Positions 22,476 to 29,364 of a stretch of 37,825 nt of DNA are shown here, in pieces. The stretch is from the NCBI GenBank assembly GCA_031272965.1, contig JAISSS010000120.1, positions 1-37,825 on the forward strand, given 5' to 3'. Within the stretch, counting starts at the first letter, position 1; each line of letters opens with the position of its first letter. The position numbers and the translations under genes are program-made. This DNA comes from Bacteroidales bacterium (GTDB taxonomy: Bacteria; Bacteroidota; Bacteroidia; Bacteroidales; Prolixibacteraceae). Below the pieces are notes generated by a model. The model had not been told where the DNA came from. It did not search any database and saw only the letters and a list, made by a program, of their open reading frames with translations.

Positions 22476-25391
22476 TCATACTGTCCATCCCACGATGAAG
22501 TCTTTTTCTGTCAGCATGTTAACGCGGCAGTCGCCAACTTTCAGGGCGTCGTCGCTGATGATTTCCGTAACTTCAAACTGTTTGGGATTTCCCTGCAGGC
22601 CGTGGCCGTTCATCTTGGCCACGGCTTCTTTGGCAACCCAGAAGCGGGTAGTCCAGAGGGCGTTGTCGCGGGTGGCGAGCAATTGCTGTTCGCTTGGGGT
22701 GAAAGCGATGTCCATGAAAGCCTGTGTGCGGGGCTCGATTTTCTCGATGTCCACGCCAACGGGTTTGTCGGATGCGGCGCCGACGGCTTCCACACCTTTA
22801 TGGGCTATTGAAATGTATGCGCCCGATGCCGCCTCAACGCCCGACACGAGCGGACGCCCGTTTGGGTCATGGCTCAGCGCAAATTCTATTGGCCATACTG
22901 TTCTGTCGGAGCGGGTGAGCGTCCAGCGGCGGAGAGCATCTTTCACGGCGATGCGGCTGATGAGATATTCTCTGCGCCGGTTCATGGGCAGCTCGTTCAT
23001 GCGGTCAAATTCGGCGCCGTTCAAATAACGTGGTACGAGCGAGTTCCACAGGTTCATGGTACGGTACCTGTCGCCCAGCCGGAATACGCAGGGGGCTATC
23101 TCGTCGGCCACCATCACGTCACGCGGGTTCTGTGTGATGCGGTACATGATGTTGTCGAAGCCGAGCCGCATACTTTGCCATCCGTTGATGACGCACCACA
23201 GGCGTCCGTTGCGGCGGACAATGATGTCGGCAGAGATGAACGTGTCGGTCAGTTTTCGACACAGCAGGGTGCAGTCGAACAGTCCGTTCTGGTCGCGCAG
23301 GTCGTCGAACCATATCATTTCAGCCACTTTTACGGGGAAAATCACGCGGTTGCTGTCGCAGTTTTGCTGAATATATACGGCAAATACCTGTCCCAGAGCA
23401 TCTAACAGTGAGCCTTTACCGCCACAGTTGTTCACAATAGCTTTGACCCCCTGCGCGGTAACAAGCTGTATTTCGTGGATGCCGCGATATGCGGGGCCGT
23501 GAAACAACCGGTTTTCATAGATGTCCTCACGGGTTGGGGACGGTTTTATGTCGTCGCCGAGCAATATTTCGGCCTCGTATTCGGAGGGCGGAAGCGGGTA
23601 GCTGTCCCCCATTGTAACCTCGCAGCTGGCATAGTCTTTGATATTCAGACTGACAGTGTCGGGCGATTTCCATGTTCCCGCGATGGTGCGGACGAATGGT
23701 TCATGCACGGGCATCCATTGGAACACGCTGACCGGTCCGAGTTTGCAGACTTTGCGGGTTGGCGCCTGTCGCTTAGCCGTCTCGGCCATCAGCTCTACGG
23801 TCATTGTCATGGGAATCACCGGACGACGGTCGAACACATGTGGCCAGTGTGCGGGCTGACTCATCAGGCAATGGTCAATCAGGTATGGATGTGTTTCAAG
23901 TGAAATGTTCAGCTCCTCTTCAAATGCCTGCCGATTTTCCTGCACTGATGCCGGTTTTACAGCAATATTTTCTGAACTTGCGTTCATATTTGAAATAGCC
24001 CCAACCGACGCCTGCTCTCCATATTTACTGATAATTTCTGTCTGAATATCCGCGAGTTCCTGCAAGTTTTGCCTGAAAAAGGCAACCACTGCGTTGTCTG
24101 TAGCATCTGTCAACGGGTTATTTTTGGCCTTTTCGTCGCCGACGGCAGGAATGTTTGGCTGCTCTTTGGCTGCTTCGGGGATATGGCCTTGTGGCTGATT
24201 CAGTGTCGTATCAGCATGGATATTAGCATGGTCATGCACGAATCCTTCTCTGATATAATTCAGGTTAGTGTCGTCAAGCTCTTTACCTTCAATAAACAGC
24301 AGGGCCAGCACACGGCGCAGCTGTTCGATGGTTGTCCGCTGTGTTGTGGCTACCGGCACGGCCGCGTACGGTCGATTTGCAAAAGTGTCGTCGGCAAATC
24401 CGATAAGGCTGCCTGTTCCCACCTGAATAAACATCCGTGCCTGTTGCTCGTCGTAGAGTTTTTCAAGCAATTCGCGGAAGCGGACGGTTTGCAGGACATG
24501 CCGCACTGACAACTCTTTTACGGCGTCTGCATCGGCAGGATATGGCGCCAGCGAATTGGCGGACCACAGCGGCGTATGCGGCGGCCGCACGTCGAGTTCG
24601 CTGAAATTGTCAACCAGAATGTTCGTATATTTCTGCAAAAACGGCGTATGAAATCCCGACTGAAAAGGCAATACCTGATAAAATATACGGCCGATTTTCA
24701 GCTCGGCAAGCAAAGCATCGCGGGCCTCTGCGGTGCCGCACAGCAACACCTGATTGGGGCAGTTATCGTTTGCCACATACAGGTCGGGGATATTGGCGAT
24801 GATGCCGGACAGACGTTCCAAGCCCGCGCCTACGGCAATAAACCATGCGTCGGTAATCTGGTAGCGCGACGGGTCGGCGGCCATAAACAGTCGCCTGATT
24901 GATTCGTCAGTAACCAGTCCGCTGGCTTTCATGCCGAACCATTCACCGAGGCTGTGACCGATGATGATGTCGGGTTTAATATTGAGCCGTTCCAATGCGG
25001 TGCTGTATATTTCGTAACCCAGCAACAATTCCTGCGAAGTTCGCAGCAGTTCATCGTCGAGGTCGAACGTGGCGCCTTTGCTGAGGCCGAAGAAGTCGGC
25101 AACGCTGTCTGTTTCGGCAGTCTCAAAAGGGTTATATCCTGGGTACATAAACACGAGTCTGGCAGAAGCGGTCAGTGTTGGTTCATTGGTAAACCACACG
25201 TCCTGCCGTCCTTTCCATGGCTTATCATAGCCCACAATATTAGCGGCCATCTCTATCCGTCTGGCATCGGGATTAAAAAGCACCAGCCGATAGCGCCCGC
25301 TGCCGATAGAATAATCGCCCTGCCGCAATTTGTCGAGCAGTTCTTCTTTTGTCAGTGCAGTTACGATATGCGCTTGTACTTTGATACCCAT
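22476..25391 (-). CDS. Acyltransferase-dehydratase-phosphopantetheinyl transferase fusion (PKS/PUFA-like)
   Basis: 971 residues, three recognisable enzymes in one chain. (1) Acyltransferase, about 75-370: 'LVFMYPGYNPF' near the start, GHSLGEW with Ser147, and 'FQSGFHTPFL' with His248; it loads an acyl unit on a carrier. (2) A linker, about 370-490, including 'FFRQNLQELADIQTEIISKY' (438-457), a helix like the post-AT linkers of iterative synthases. (3) Dehydratase, about 495-750, double hotdog: 'HPYLIDH' with His507, 'LFHGPAYRGIHEI' (629-641), and 'LLDALGQ' with Asp664. (4) Phosphopantetheinyl transferase, about 770-971: 'NGRPLVSG', 'ISIAHKGVEAV', VGVDIE (878-883) and WVAKEAVAK (918-926), with the metal-binding Asp and Glu. 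The order AT...DH-PPT recalls enediyne and PUFA synthases, but ketosynthase and ketoreductase domains are missing. It is the first gene of an operon with a carrier protein and a hydrolase. Confidence 0.88.
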   Translation of the reverse strand: MGIKVQAHIVTALTKEELLDKLRQGDYSIGSGRYRLVLFNPDARRIEMAANIVGYDKPWKGRQDVWFTNEPTLTASARLVFMYPGYNPFETAETDSVADFFGLSKGATFDLDDELLRTSQELLLGYEIYSTALERLNIKPDIIIGHSLGEWFGMKASGLVTDESIRRLFMAADPSRYQITDAWFIAVGAGLERLSGIIANIPDLYVANDNCPNQVLLCGTAEARDALLAELKIGRIFYQVLPFQSGFHTPFLQKYTNILVDNFSELDVRPPHTPLWSANSLAPYPADADAVKELSVRHVLQTVRFRELLEKLYDEQQARMFIQVGTGSLIGFADDTFANRPYAAVPVATTQRTTIEQLRRVLALLFIEGKELDDTNLNYIREGFVHDHANIHADTTLNQPQGHIPEAAKEQPNIPAVGDEKAKNNPLTDATDNAVVAFFRQNLQELADIQTEIISKYGEQASVGAISNMNASSENIAVKPASVQENRQAFEEELNISLETHPYLIDHCLMSQPAHWPHVFDRRPVIPMTMTVELMAETAKRQAPTRKVCKLGPVSVFQWMPVHEPFVRTIAGTWKSPDTVSLNIKDYASCEVTMGDSYPLPPSEYEAEILLGDDIKPSPTREDIYENRLFHGPAYRGIHEIQLVTAQGVKAIVNNCGGKGSLLDALGQVFAVYIQQNCDSNRVIFPVKVAEMIWFDDLRDQNGLFDCTLLCRKLTDTFISADIIVRRNGRLWCVINGWQSMRLGFDNIMYRITQNPRDVMVADEIAPCVFRLGDRYRTMNLWNSLVPRYLNGAEFDRMNELPMNRRREYLISRIAVKDALRRWTLTRSDRTVWPIEFALSHDPNGRPLVSGVEAASGAYISIAHKGVEAVGAASDKPVGVDIEKIEPRTQAFMDIAFTPSEQQLLATRDNALWTTRFWVAKEAVAKMNGHGLQGNPKQFEVTEIISDDALKVGDCRVNMLTEKDFIVGWTV

Positions 25392-25452
25392 AAATCTACT
25401 GTATGCGTCGGTAAGAACAATTTCTTTCTACTTAAAAATTCGTTTCAGGCTG

Positions 25453-25460
25453 CAAAAATA
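25453..25460 (-). promoter_or_regulatory. Promoter of the AT-DH-PPT/ACP/hydrolase operon
   Basis: Minus-strand TATTTTTG followed by CAG (25460 down to 25453) matches TAnnTTTGC. It lies 61 bp upstream of the start codon at 25391 and indicates that the three genes are one unit. Confidence 0.65.
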
Positions 25461-25552
25461 TATAATTTATGGATTATCAGGCATATTTGGAACGAAAAAT
25501 AATAATAGTATAACATAAAGTCGCCTTTATTTGCTGAATTTCATCACCTGTG

Positions 25553-25560
25553 TATATTTG
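25553..25560 (+). promoter_or_regulatory. Upstream promoter facing rplY
   Basis: TATATTTG followed by CAC matches TAnnTTTGC. It is 257 bp before the rplY start, too far for a simple leader, so it may give a long leader transcript or a separate small RNA. No terminator is seen before the next promoter at 25722. Confidence 0.5.
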
Positions 25561-25817
25561 CACGGCGTTTTTTTTGCACACTTGCCGAAATAGGGGGACG
25601 AAGCCGTGCTCATGCCCGTTATGGTGTACACTATGTATCATCATTCAATCAGAAAATTACCGCAAGTTTAAGTTTTCAATAAAAACAGGAATAAAAAGGG
25701 CTGTCGTATAAAAAAAAGAGCTATCTTTGCCGCGCTTTTTCCAAAAGGACGGCAGTTATGTATGCTGTTTACCCGATAAGGGAGGACTGAGTACCATAAT
25801 TTTATTAAGTAAAAAAA
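25561..25817 (+). other. Non-coding leader region of rplY
   Basis: This stretch holds no convincing gene. CACGGC (25561-25566) can pair with GCCGTG (25603-25608) around a 36-nt loop. A second promoter (25722) starts a leader of about 80 nt containing the small stems CAG..CTG and CCC..GGG and a 10-codon frame (25758-25790) with no distinguishing content. A regulatory leader for the ribosomal protein gene is possible but not shown. Confidence 0.35.
25722..25729 (+). promoter_or_regulatory. Proximal promoter of the rplY operon
   Basis: TATCTTTG followed by CC matches TAnnTTTGC, 88 bp before the start codon at 25818. Confidence 0.65.
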
Positions 25818-26396
25818 ATGAAGTCAATAGAAATTAGCGGCTCGCAAAGAAGCGGGCTTGGGAAAAAAGAGACGAAGAAGTTAAGAGCGGAGAATAAAGT
25901 TCCGTGTGTATTGTATGGCGGCAAAGAGGTTATTCATTTTTATGCGGAGGATGCTGAATTTCGCAAACTGATTTACACCTCCAGCGTCTATGTAGTTGAC
26001 CTGAGCATTGATGGCACGAAGAAATCGGCCATATTACAGGATGCCCAGTTCCATCCGGTGGAGGAGCGAATCCTGCATTGCGATTTCCTCGAAATCAATC
26101 CGGAGAAGCCGATAAAAATCGAGATTCCGGTCAAGATTGAGGGTTACGCGAAAGGTGAACGTGCCGGTGGCAAGAAGAAACTGAACCTCCGCCGCCTCAA
26201 AGTGAAGGGGCTTGTACAGCACATCCCCGACAACATCGCCATAAACGTTGACGACCTCGATGTCGGACAAAGCGTCCGCGTTGGACAGCTGAAATACGAC
26301 AACTTAGAGTTCCTCAACACTAAATCGGTGCCGGTTGTTACCATCACTGTTACCAGAGCTGCCCGTGCAGCTATGAGCGCTGCGCCGACAAAGTAA
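25818..26396 (+). CDS. rplY: Large-subunit ribosomal protein bL25 (CTC family)
   Basis: 192 residues, the two-domain form of bL25. The N-terminal part (about 1-90: 'MKSIEISGSQRSGLGKKETK', 'VPCVLYGGKEVIHF', 'LQDAQFHPVEERILHCDFLE') is the 5S rRNA-binding domain; the C-terminal TL5-like beta domain (about 95-180) contains 'KIEIPVKIEGYAKGER', 'KVKGLVQHIPDNI' and 'NVDDLDVGQSV'. It binds 5S rRNA in the large subunit. It ends 6 nt before pth, and the S4-domain gene overlaps pth by one base, so the three translation-related genes form one operon, the usual arrangement of rplY and pth. Confidence 0.95.
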   Translation: MKSIEISGSQRSGLGKKETKKLRAENKVPCVLYGGKEVIHFYAEDAEFRKLIYTSSVYVVDLSIDGTKKSAILQDAQFHPVEERILHCDFLEINPEKPIKIEIPVKIEGYAKGERAGGKKKLNLRRLKVKGLVQHIPDNIAINVDDLDVGQSVRVGQLKYDNLEFLNTKSVPVVTITVTRAARAAMSAAPTK

Positions 26397-26402
26397 TTTC
26401 TC

Positions 26403-26969
26403 ATGAGATTCCTGATTGCCGGACTGGGAAATCCGGGTAGCGAATATGCGAACACCCGACACAATATCGGTTATAGAATATTGGATGCGTTAGCCGACGC
26501 ATCCAATATTGTTTTTAAAGACCGACGTTACGGATTCGTGGCCGAATTATCATATAATGAACATACGCTTATTGTATTAAAGCCGACTACGTTCATGAAC
26601 CTGAGTGGGCTGGCAATAAACTATTGGCTGAAGAAGGAATGTATCAAGCTCGAAAATCTGCTGGTGCTGAATGACGACCTGGCCTTGCCGTTTGGCTTGT
26701 TACGTCTCAAACCCAAAGGCAGTGCCGGCGGCCATAACGGACTGCGCAACATCGAAGACGTATTGGGCAGCAACCAGTATGCACGACTGCGCTTCGGTAT
26801 CGGCAGCAATTTTTCGGCCGGGCAGCAGTTCAATTTCGTACTCGGACAGTGGACACGGGACGAGCAGGCCGCACTGCCCGAAAGAATAGAGGTCTGCATA
26901 AAAATCGTCGAAAGTTTCGTAACCGCAGGCGTTGAAAAGACCATGACACAATTTAACGGCAAGAGCTGA
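26403..26969 (+). CDS. pth: Peptidyl-tRNA hydrolase
   Basis: 188 residues. It releases peptides from prematurely dissociated peptidyl-tRNA. Conserved features: 'LIAGLGNPGSEYANTRHNIG' (4-23) with catalytic His20 and the neighbouring Asn, 'LKPTTFMNLSG', 'VLNDDLALPFG' with the Asp that orients the His, 'KPKGSAGGHNGLRNIEDVLG' and 'RLRFGIG'. Length is normal. It lies 6 nt after rplY and its TGA overlaps the ATG of the next gene (26967-26971), a coupled arrangement. Confidence 0.96.
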   Translation: MRFLIAGLGNPGSEYANTRHNIGYRILDALADASNIVFKDRRYGFVAELSYNEHTLIVLKPTTFMNLSGLAINYWLKKECIKLENLLVLNDDLALPFGLLRLKPKGSAGGHNGLRNIEDVLGSNQYARLRFGIGSNFSAGQQFNFVLGQWTRDEQAALPERIEVCIKIVESFVTAGVEKTMTQFNGKS

Positions 26970-27340
26970 TGGACGAGGTACGGATTGACAAGTGGCTGTG
27001 GGCGATGCGCATATTCAAGACGCGCAGTCAGGCGGCAGAGGCCTGCAAAAAAGGCCGTGTAAGCATCGGCGTCCAATCTGTGAAAGCCTCACATGCAGTG
27101 CATATTGGCGACATCATTAAAGTGCGCAAATCGCCCGTTACATATACCTACAAAGCCCTGCAACTCACCGAGAACCGCCTCGGCGCAAAACTCACCCCCG
27201 ACTATGTGCTTGATATGACGCCTCCCGAAGAAATTCCGGCCATGAACACCCAATATACAGGAATGCCCCAGCGCGAACGCGGTGCCGGACGTCCCACTAA
27301 AAAGGAACGCCGCGATTTGGACGACTTCTTTAACATGTAA
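26969..27340 (+). CDS. S4-domain RNA-binding protein (Hsp15-like)
   Basis: 123 residues. The S4 domain occupies about 1-62 ('VRIDKWLWAMRIFKTRSQAA', 'CKKGRVSIGVQ', 'VHIGDIIKVRK'), as in Hsp15/HslR, which binds free 50S subunits carrying nascent chains and in many phyla sits near pth. The C-terminal part is basic and ends 'RGAGRPTKKERRDLDDFFNM', typical of this family. A ribosome-rescue or RNA-binding role is inferred from family and operon. The ATG overlaps the pth stop codon by one base; it converges with a LuxR-type gene 14 nt away. Confidence 0.9.
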   Translation: MDEVRIDKWLWAMRIFKTRSQAAEACKKGRVSIGVQSVKASHAVHIGDIIKVRKSPVTYTYKALQLTENRLGAKLTPDYVLDMTPPEEIPAMNTQYTGMPQRERGAGRPTKKERRDLDDFFNM

Positions 27341-27354
27341 CGGCAGACTTGTTG

Positions 27355-28038
27355 CTAAATCAATTGCAGGCGGAGAGCAAGACCGACGGTCTCGGTCATC
27401 GAATCGGTATATAGCTTGCGAAAGATGCTGCGCTTGTAATGGTTTACCAGCGTAATGCCGATGTTAAGCCGCTTTGCAATAAGGGCGTCCCGCATCCCGA
27501 CTGATGCCAGATTAATAATCTTAAGTTCAATTTCTTTCAACATCACTTTCTCACGCGGCACAAACCGTTTTTGTTTTGCCGAATAGAACAGCGCCGTATC
27601 AGGAGACGTGAATACAGCGAACCGCTCTGTTCCCCTCGGGAATGTCGGTTGCAGAAAACACCGGACAAGCTGCGGCGCCCCGCCGATGCTGAACGCCGCC
27701 GGACTGCAATGCGCATCGAAATGCCGAAGTTCCCCACTGCCCGTCCATGCCGGGAAATTGAATGAGAATACTAATGCCGCCGCTTTGCGGTGAGAACGGA
27801 CAAATGTTTTTTGCGTCAACAGAACCGCCGCTTGATATACTTCTGTTAACAGCGCCAGTTCCTTTTGTGGAATCATAGCCGCCAAAGTTTCAATATTTAT
27901 ACAGCCTGATTCTGTCCCCGTGAGTTGCAAAAATTCTCCGGCCGCAAGCTCTATTTTGCCAGTTTCAATATCAATAGCGGCGCCTGCGATGCCCAGCGCA
28001 TCCGAAAGCAGGGGAATGATTAGGGCTAAATTGTCCAT
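27355..28038 (-). CDS. LuxR-type transcriptional regulator (second of tandem pair)
   Basis: 227 residues. The C-terminal about 60 residues form a LuxR-type helix-turn-helix: 'LKIINLASVGMRDALIAKRL' followed by 'NHYKRSIFRKLYTDSMTETV'. The N-terminal 160 residues are not a receiver domain (no acidic pocket or phosphoacceptor Asp) and resemble no domain I can name; PAS-like folds are possible from the pattern 'ALGIAGAAIDIETGKIELAA'. It starts 3 nt after the stop of the upstream regulator gene, so the two are one transcript and probably arose by duplication. The target genes are unknown. The HTH is somewhat divergent (GITLVNHYKRSIF instead of TVxxHxxNI), but the invariant positions of helix 3 and 4 are present. 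Confidence 0.78.
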   Translation of the reverse strand: MDNLALIIPLLSDALGIAGAAIDIETGKIELAAGEFLQLTGTESGCINIETLAAMIPQKELALLTEVYQAAVLLTQKTFVRSHRKAAALVFSFNFPAWTGSGELRHFDAHCSPAAFSIGGAPQLVRCFLQPTFPRGTERFAVFTSPDTALFYSAKQKRFVPREKVMLKEIELKIINLASVGMRDALIAKRLNIGITLVNHYKRSIFRKLYTDSMTETVGLALRLQLI

Positions 28039-28041
28039 AGT

Positions 28042-28794
28042 TCAATCAATTAAGTGATTACGAATGGCTATGGCAACTGCGGCTGTAATATTTTTTACGC
28101 CCAGTTTGTCGAACATGGCGCTTTTCTGCTGCTTGAGTGTAGTCGCCTTGAGCGCCAATTTGTCGGCGATGAGGGATTCTGTCATCCCTGTAGCCGAGAA
28201 GCTAAGGATTTTCTGCTCTGTACCTGATATTTCCGTTAATGGTATCAGAGGCGCTGTCCTGTCAGGATGCGGCAGTAGCGTATGAACTTTTTCCGGCAGA
28301 GTTGGCGTATGCAGGCGCAGACGTCCGGCATACGCCTGCTTTGCCGGTTCAATTATCAACAGCGAGCATTGCAGGCGGCGGTCATCGTTCAACGCAACCG
28401 GAATTATCTTCAGAGTATAAAAGGATGCCGGATTTTGTCCGTTTGTTAATCCAATATTAAATGAATAATATTGACAGACATTATCTCCAACCGCATTGTA
28501 GCGATAGGCCGCGGCGGATATGTCATCGAACAGTTGCCTGTCGGATTCTGTAACTAAGCGCCGCATAAAATCGCGTTCCACACTGCGGTAGCCACACTTG
28601 CCAAGCAGTTGAGAGAGAAACGGATTATAATGTAACAGACTGATATTATGATTGTTATGGTCTATTATCAAACATGAAATATTAAACGCAGCGACGTGTG
28701 CTCCGATTTGCAGCAGTCGGTTTTTAAAGAGCTGTGCAACAGATGGGGGGGCTGATTGTCCGCCAAAATTCCGAATATTTTTCTCCTCTGACAT
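28042..28794 (-). CDS. LuxR-type transcriptional regulator (first of tandem pair)
   Basis: 250 residues. The C-terminal LuxR-type helix-turn-helix is 'EISGTEQKILSFSATGMTES' then 'LIADKLALKATTLKQQKSAM' and 'FDKLGVKNITAAV'. The N-terminal 180 residues look like a PAS-type sensory fold ('HVAAFNISCLIIDHNNHNIS', 'LSQLLGKCGYRSVERDFMR', 'YYSFNIGLTNGQNPASFYTL', 'LIIEPAKQ'), with no receiver domain. The gene is followed 3 nt later by a second regulator of the same layout. A perfect 21-bp palindrome lies 31 bp upstream of its start, a likely operator. No clear -7 element was found between the palindrome and the start, so the promoter may be further upstream (a minus-strand TATTTTTG is at 29189-29196). 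Confidence 0.8.
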   Translation of the reverse strand: MSEEKNIRNFGGQSAPPSVAQLFKNRLLQIGAHVAAFNISCLIIDHNNHNISLLHYNPFLSQLLGKCGYRSVERDFMRRLVTESDRQLFDDISAAAYRYNAVGDNVCQYYSFNIGLTNGQNPASFYTLKIIPVALNDDRRLQCSLLIIEPAKQAYAGRLRLHTPTLPEKVHTLLPHPDRTAPLIPLTEISGTEQKILSFSATGMTESLIADKLALKATTLKQQKSAMFDKLGVKNITAAVAIAIRNHLID

Positions 28795-28824
28795 TATTAA
28801 CCGTTTCTTGAAAAATTTATTTAT

Positions 28825-28845
28825 AGTGTTCTGTTACAGAACACT
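28825..28845. promoter_or_regulatory. Perfect 21-bp palindrome upstream of the LuxR-type pair
   Basis: Half-site AGTGTTCTGT, one central base, then its exact complement ACAGAACACT. It lies 31 bp before the start codon at 28794. The size and symmetry match lux-box-like operators of LuxR-type proteins, and there is no gene reading rightwards that it could terminate. An mRNA hairpin in the leader is the alternative. Confidence 0.6.
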
Positions 28846-28998
28846 TTTTCTGCTACAATCTATAATATCCTTATTATCAGGCAGTTATTTAGTCCAATGG
28901 CTAATTTTATTGCGGAGAAGAGCCGACTTTTATATAGCGCAATAAAGCATCGCGAAAAAAAAATCGCTGTTTCACGTCCGACCAATGCGATAATGCGC

Positions 28999-29006
28999 TA
29001 TATTTG
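28999..29006 (+). promoter_or_regulatory. Promoter of the candidate non-coding RNA
   Basis: TATATTTG followed by TCCC matches TAnnTTTG. Reading from it, no credible gene starts before the terminator at 29085-29119. Confidence 0.55.
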
Positions 29007-29012
29007 TCCCTG

Positions 29013-29119
29013 CTATTGATAATTCAACAGCATTATTGACGGTATCATTTATCTTCCCGTGGAGGGGCCCTACCCAACCCCTTCAAGAGGGTGTCTTCGC
29101 GGATGCCCTCTTTTTATTT
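29013..29119 (+). ncRNA. Candidate small structured RNA (about 105 nt)
   Basis: A promoter (28999-29006) and a terminator bracket about 105 nt with no credible reading frame. Two consecutive hairpins are seen: GGAGGGG (29061-29067) with CCCCTTC (29078-29084), then GAGGGTGTC (29087-29095) with GATGCCCTC (29102-29110), the latter followed by five T. The segment also carries one copy of the 13-bp direct repeat. It may be a small RNA, or part of an interspersed GC-rich intergenic element of the kind common in this phylum. It matches no RNA family that I recognise. Confidence 0.4.
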
Positions 29120-29183
29120 CCGGCAAGCCGGACGCCCCCGACTTCTCGGGAGCATGTCCAACCTTGCGTTGGTATCATTTATC
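29041..29183. repeat. GC-rich structured segment flanked by 13-bp direct repeats
   Basis: GGTATCATTTATC occurs at 29041-29053 and again at 29171-29183. The 117 bp between are GC-rich, unlike the flanks, and rich in hairpins, including a 12-bp stem with a 2-nt bulge (29130-29159, GGACGCCCCCGA with its partner). Direct repeats around a compositionally distinct block suggest a small insertion or an intergenic repeat unit. No terminal inverted repeats or transposase are seen. Confidence 0.55.
29085..29119 (+). terminator. Intrinsic terminator of the candidate RNA
   Basis: AAGAGGGTGTC pairs with GATGCCCTCTT (two G-U pairs, loop TTCGCG) and continues into TTTTTATTT. Confidence 0.65.
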
Positions 29184-29188
29184 GGGGA

Positions 29189-29196
29189 CAAAAATA
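29189..29196 (-). promoter_or_regulatory. Minus-strand promoter facing the structured segment and the LuxR pair
   Basis: TATTTTTG followed by TCCCC on the minus strand (29196 down to 29189) matches TAnnTTTG. It is convergent with the plus-strand promoter at 28999-29006, whose downstream bases (TCCC) are similar. It could drive the LuxR-type genes with a leader of nearly 390 nt. Confidence 0.4.
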
Positions 29197-29333
29197 CAGC
29201 ATAAAAAAACACGTTTTACATGCCCTCTGTGAAACTTACAAACAAAATGATGTTGAAAATGGAAATGTTAACTGCTTTTCGCAGATTATTGTGCAGTTGG
29301 GGCTACTTTTCAGTATGTTTCTTTAAAAAGCGT

Positions 29334-29341
29334 TATATTTG
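29334..29341 (+). promoter_or_regulatory. Promoter of the NagB-LmbE gene
   Basis: TATATTTG followed by CA matches TAnnTTTGC, 23 bp before the ATG at 29365. Confidence 0.7.
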
Positions 29342-29364
29342 CATTTGATATAGAAAGACAAGAA

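Noticed and set aside
25720-25817. Mimicry of the 5S rRNA loop E in the rplY leader
   Set aside because: I looked for a bL25-binding mimic and found only a short GAGUA-like string; the paired strand of loop E is missing.
29021-29200. A riboswitch before the NagB-LmbE gene
   Set aside because: The structured segment ends well before the gene's own promoter at 29334, so it is not in that mRNA; no known riboswitch core was seen.
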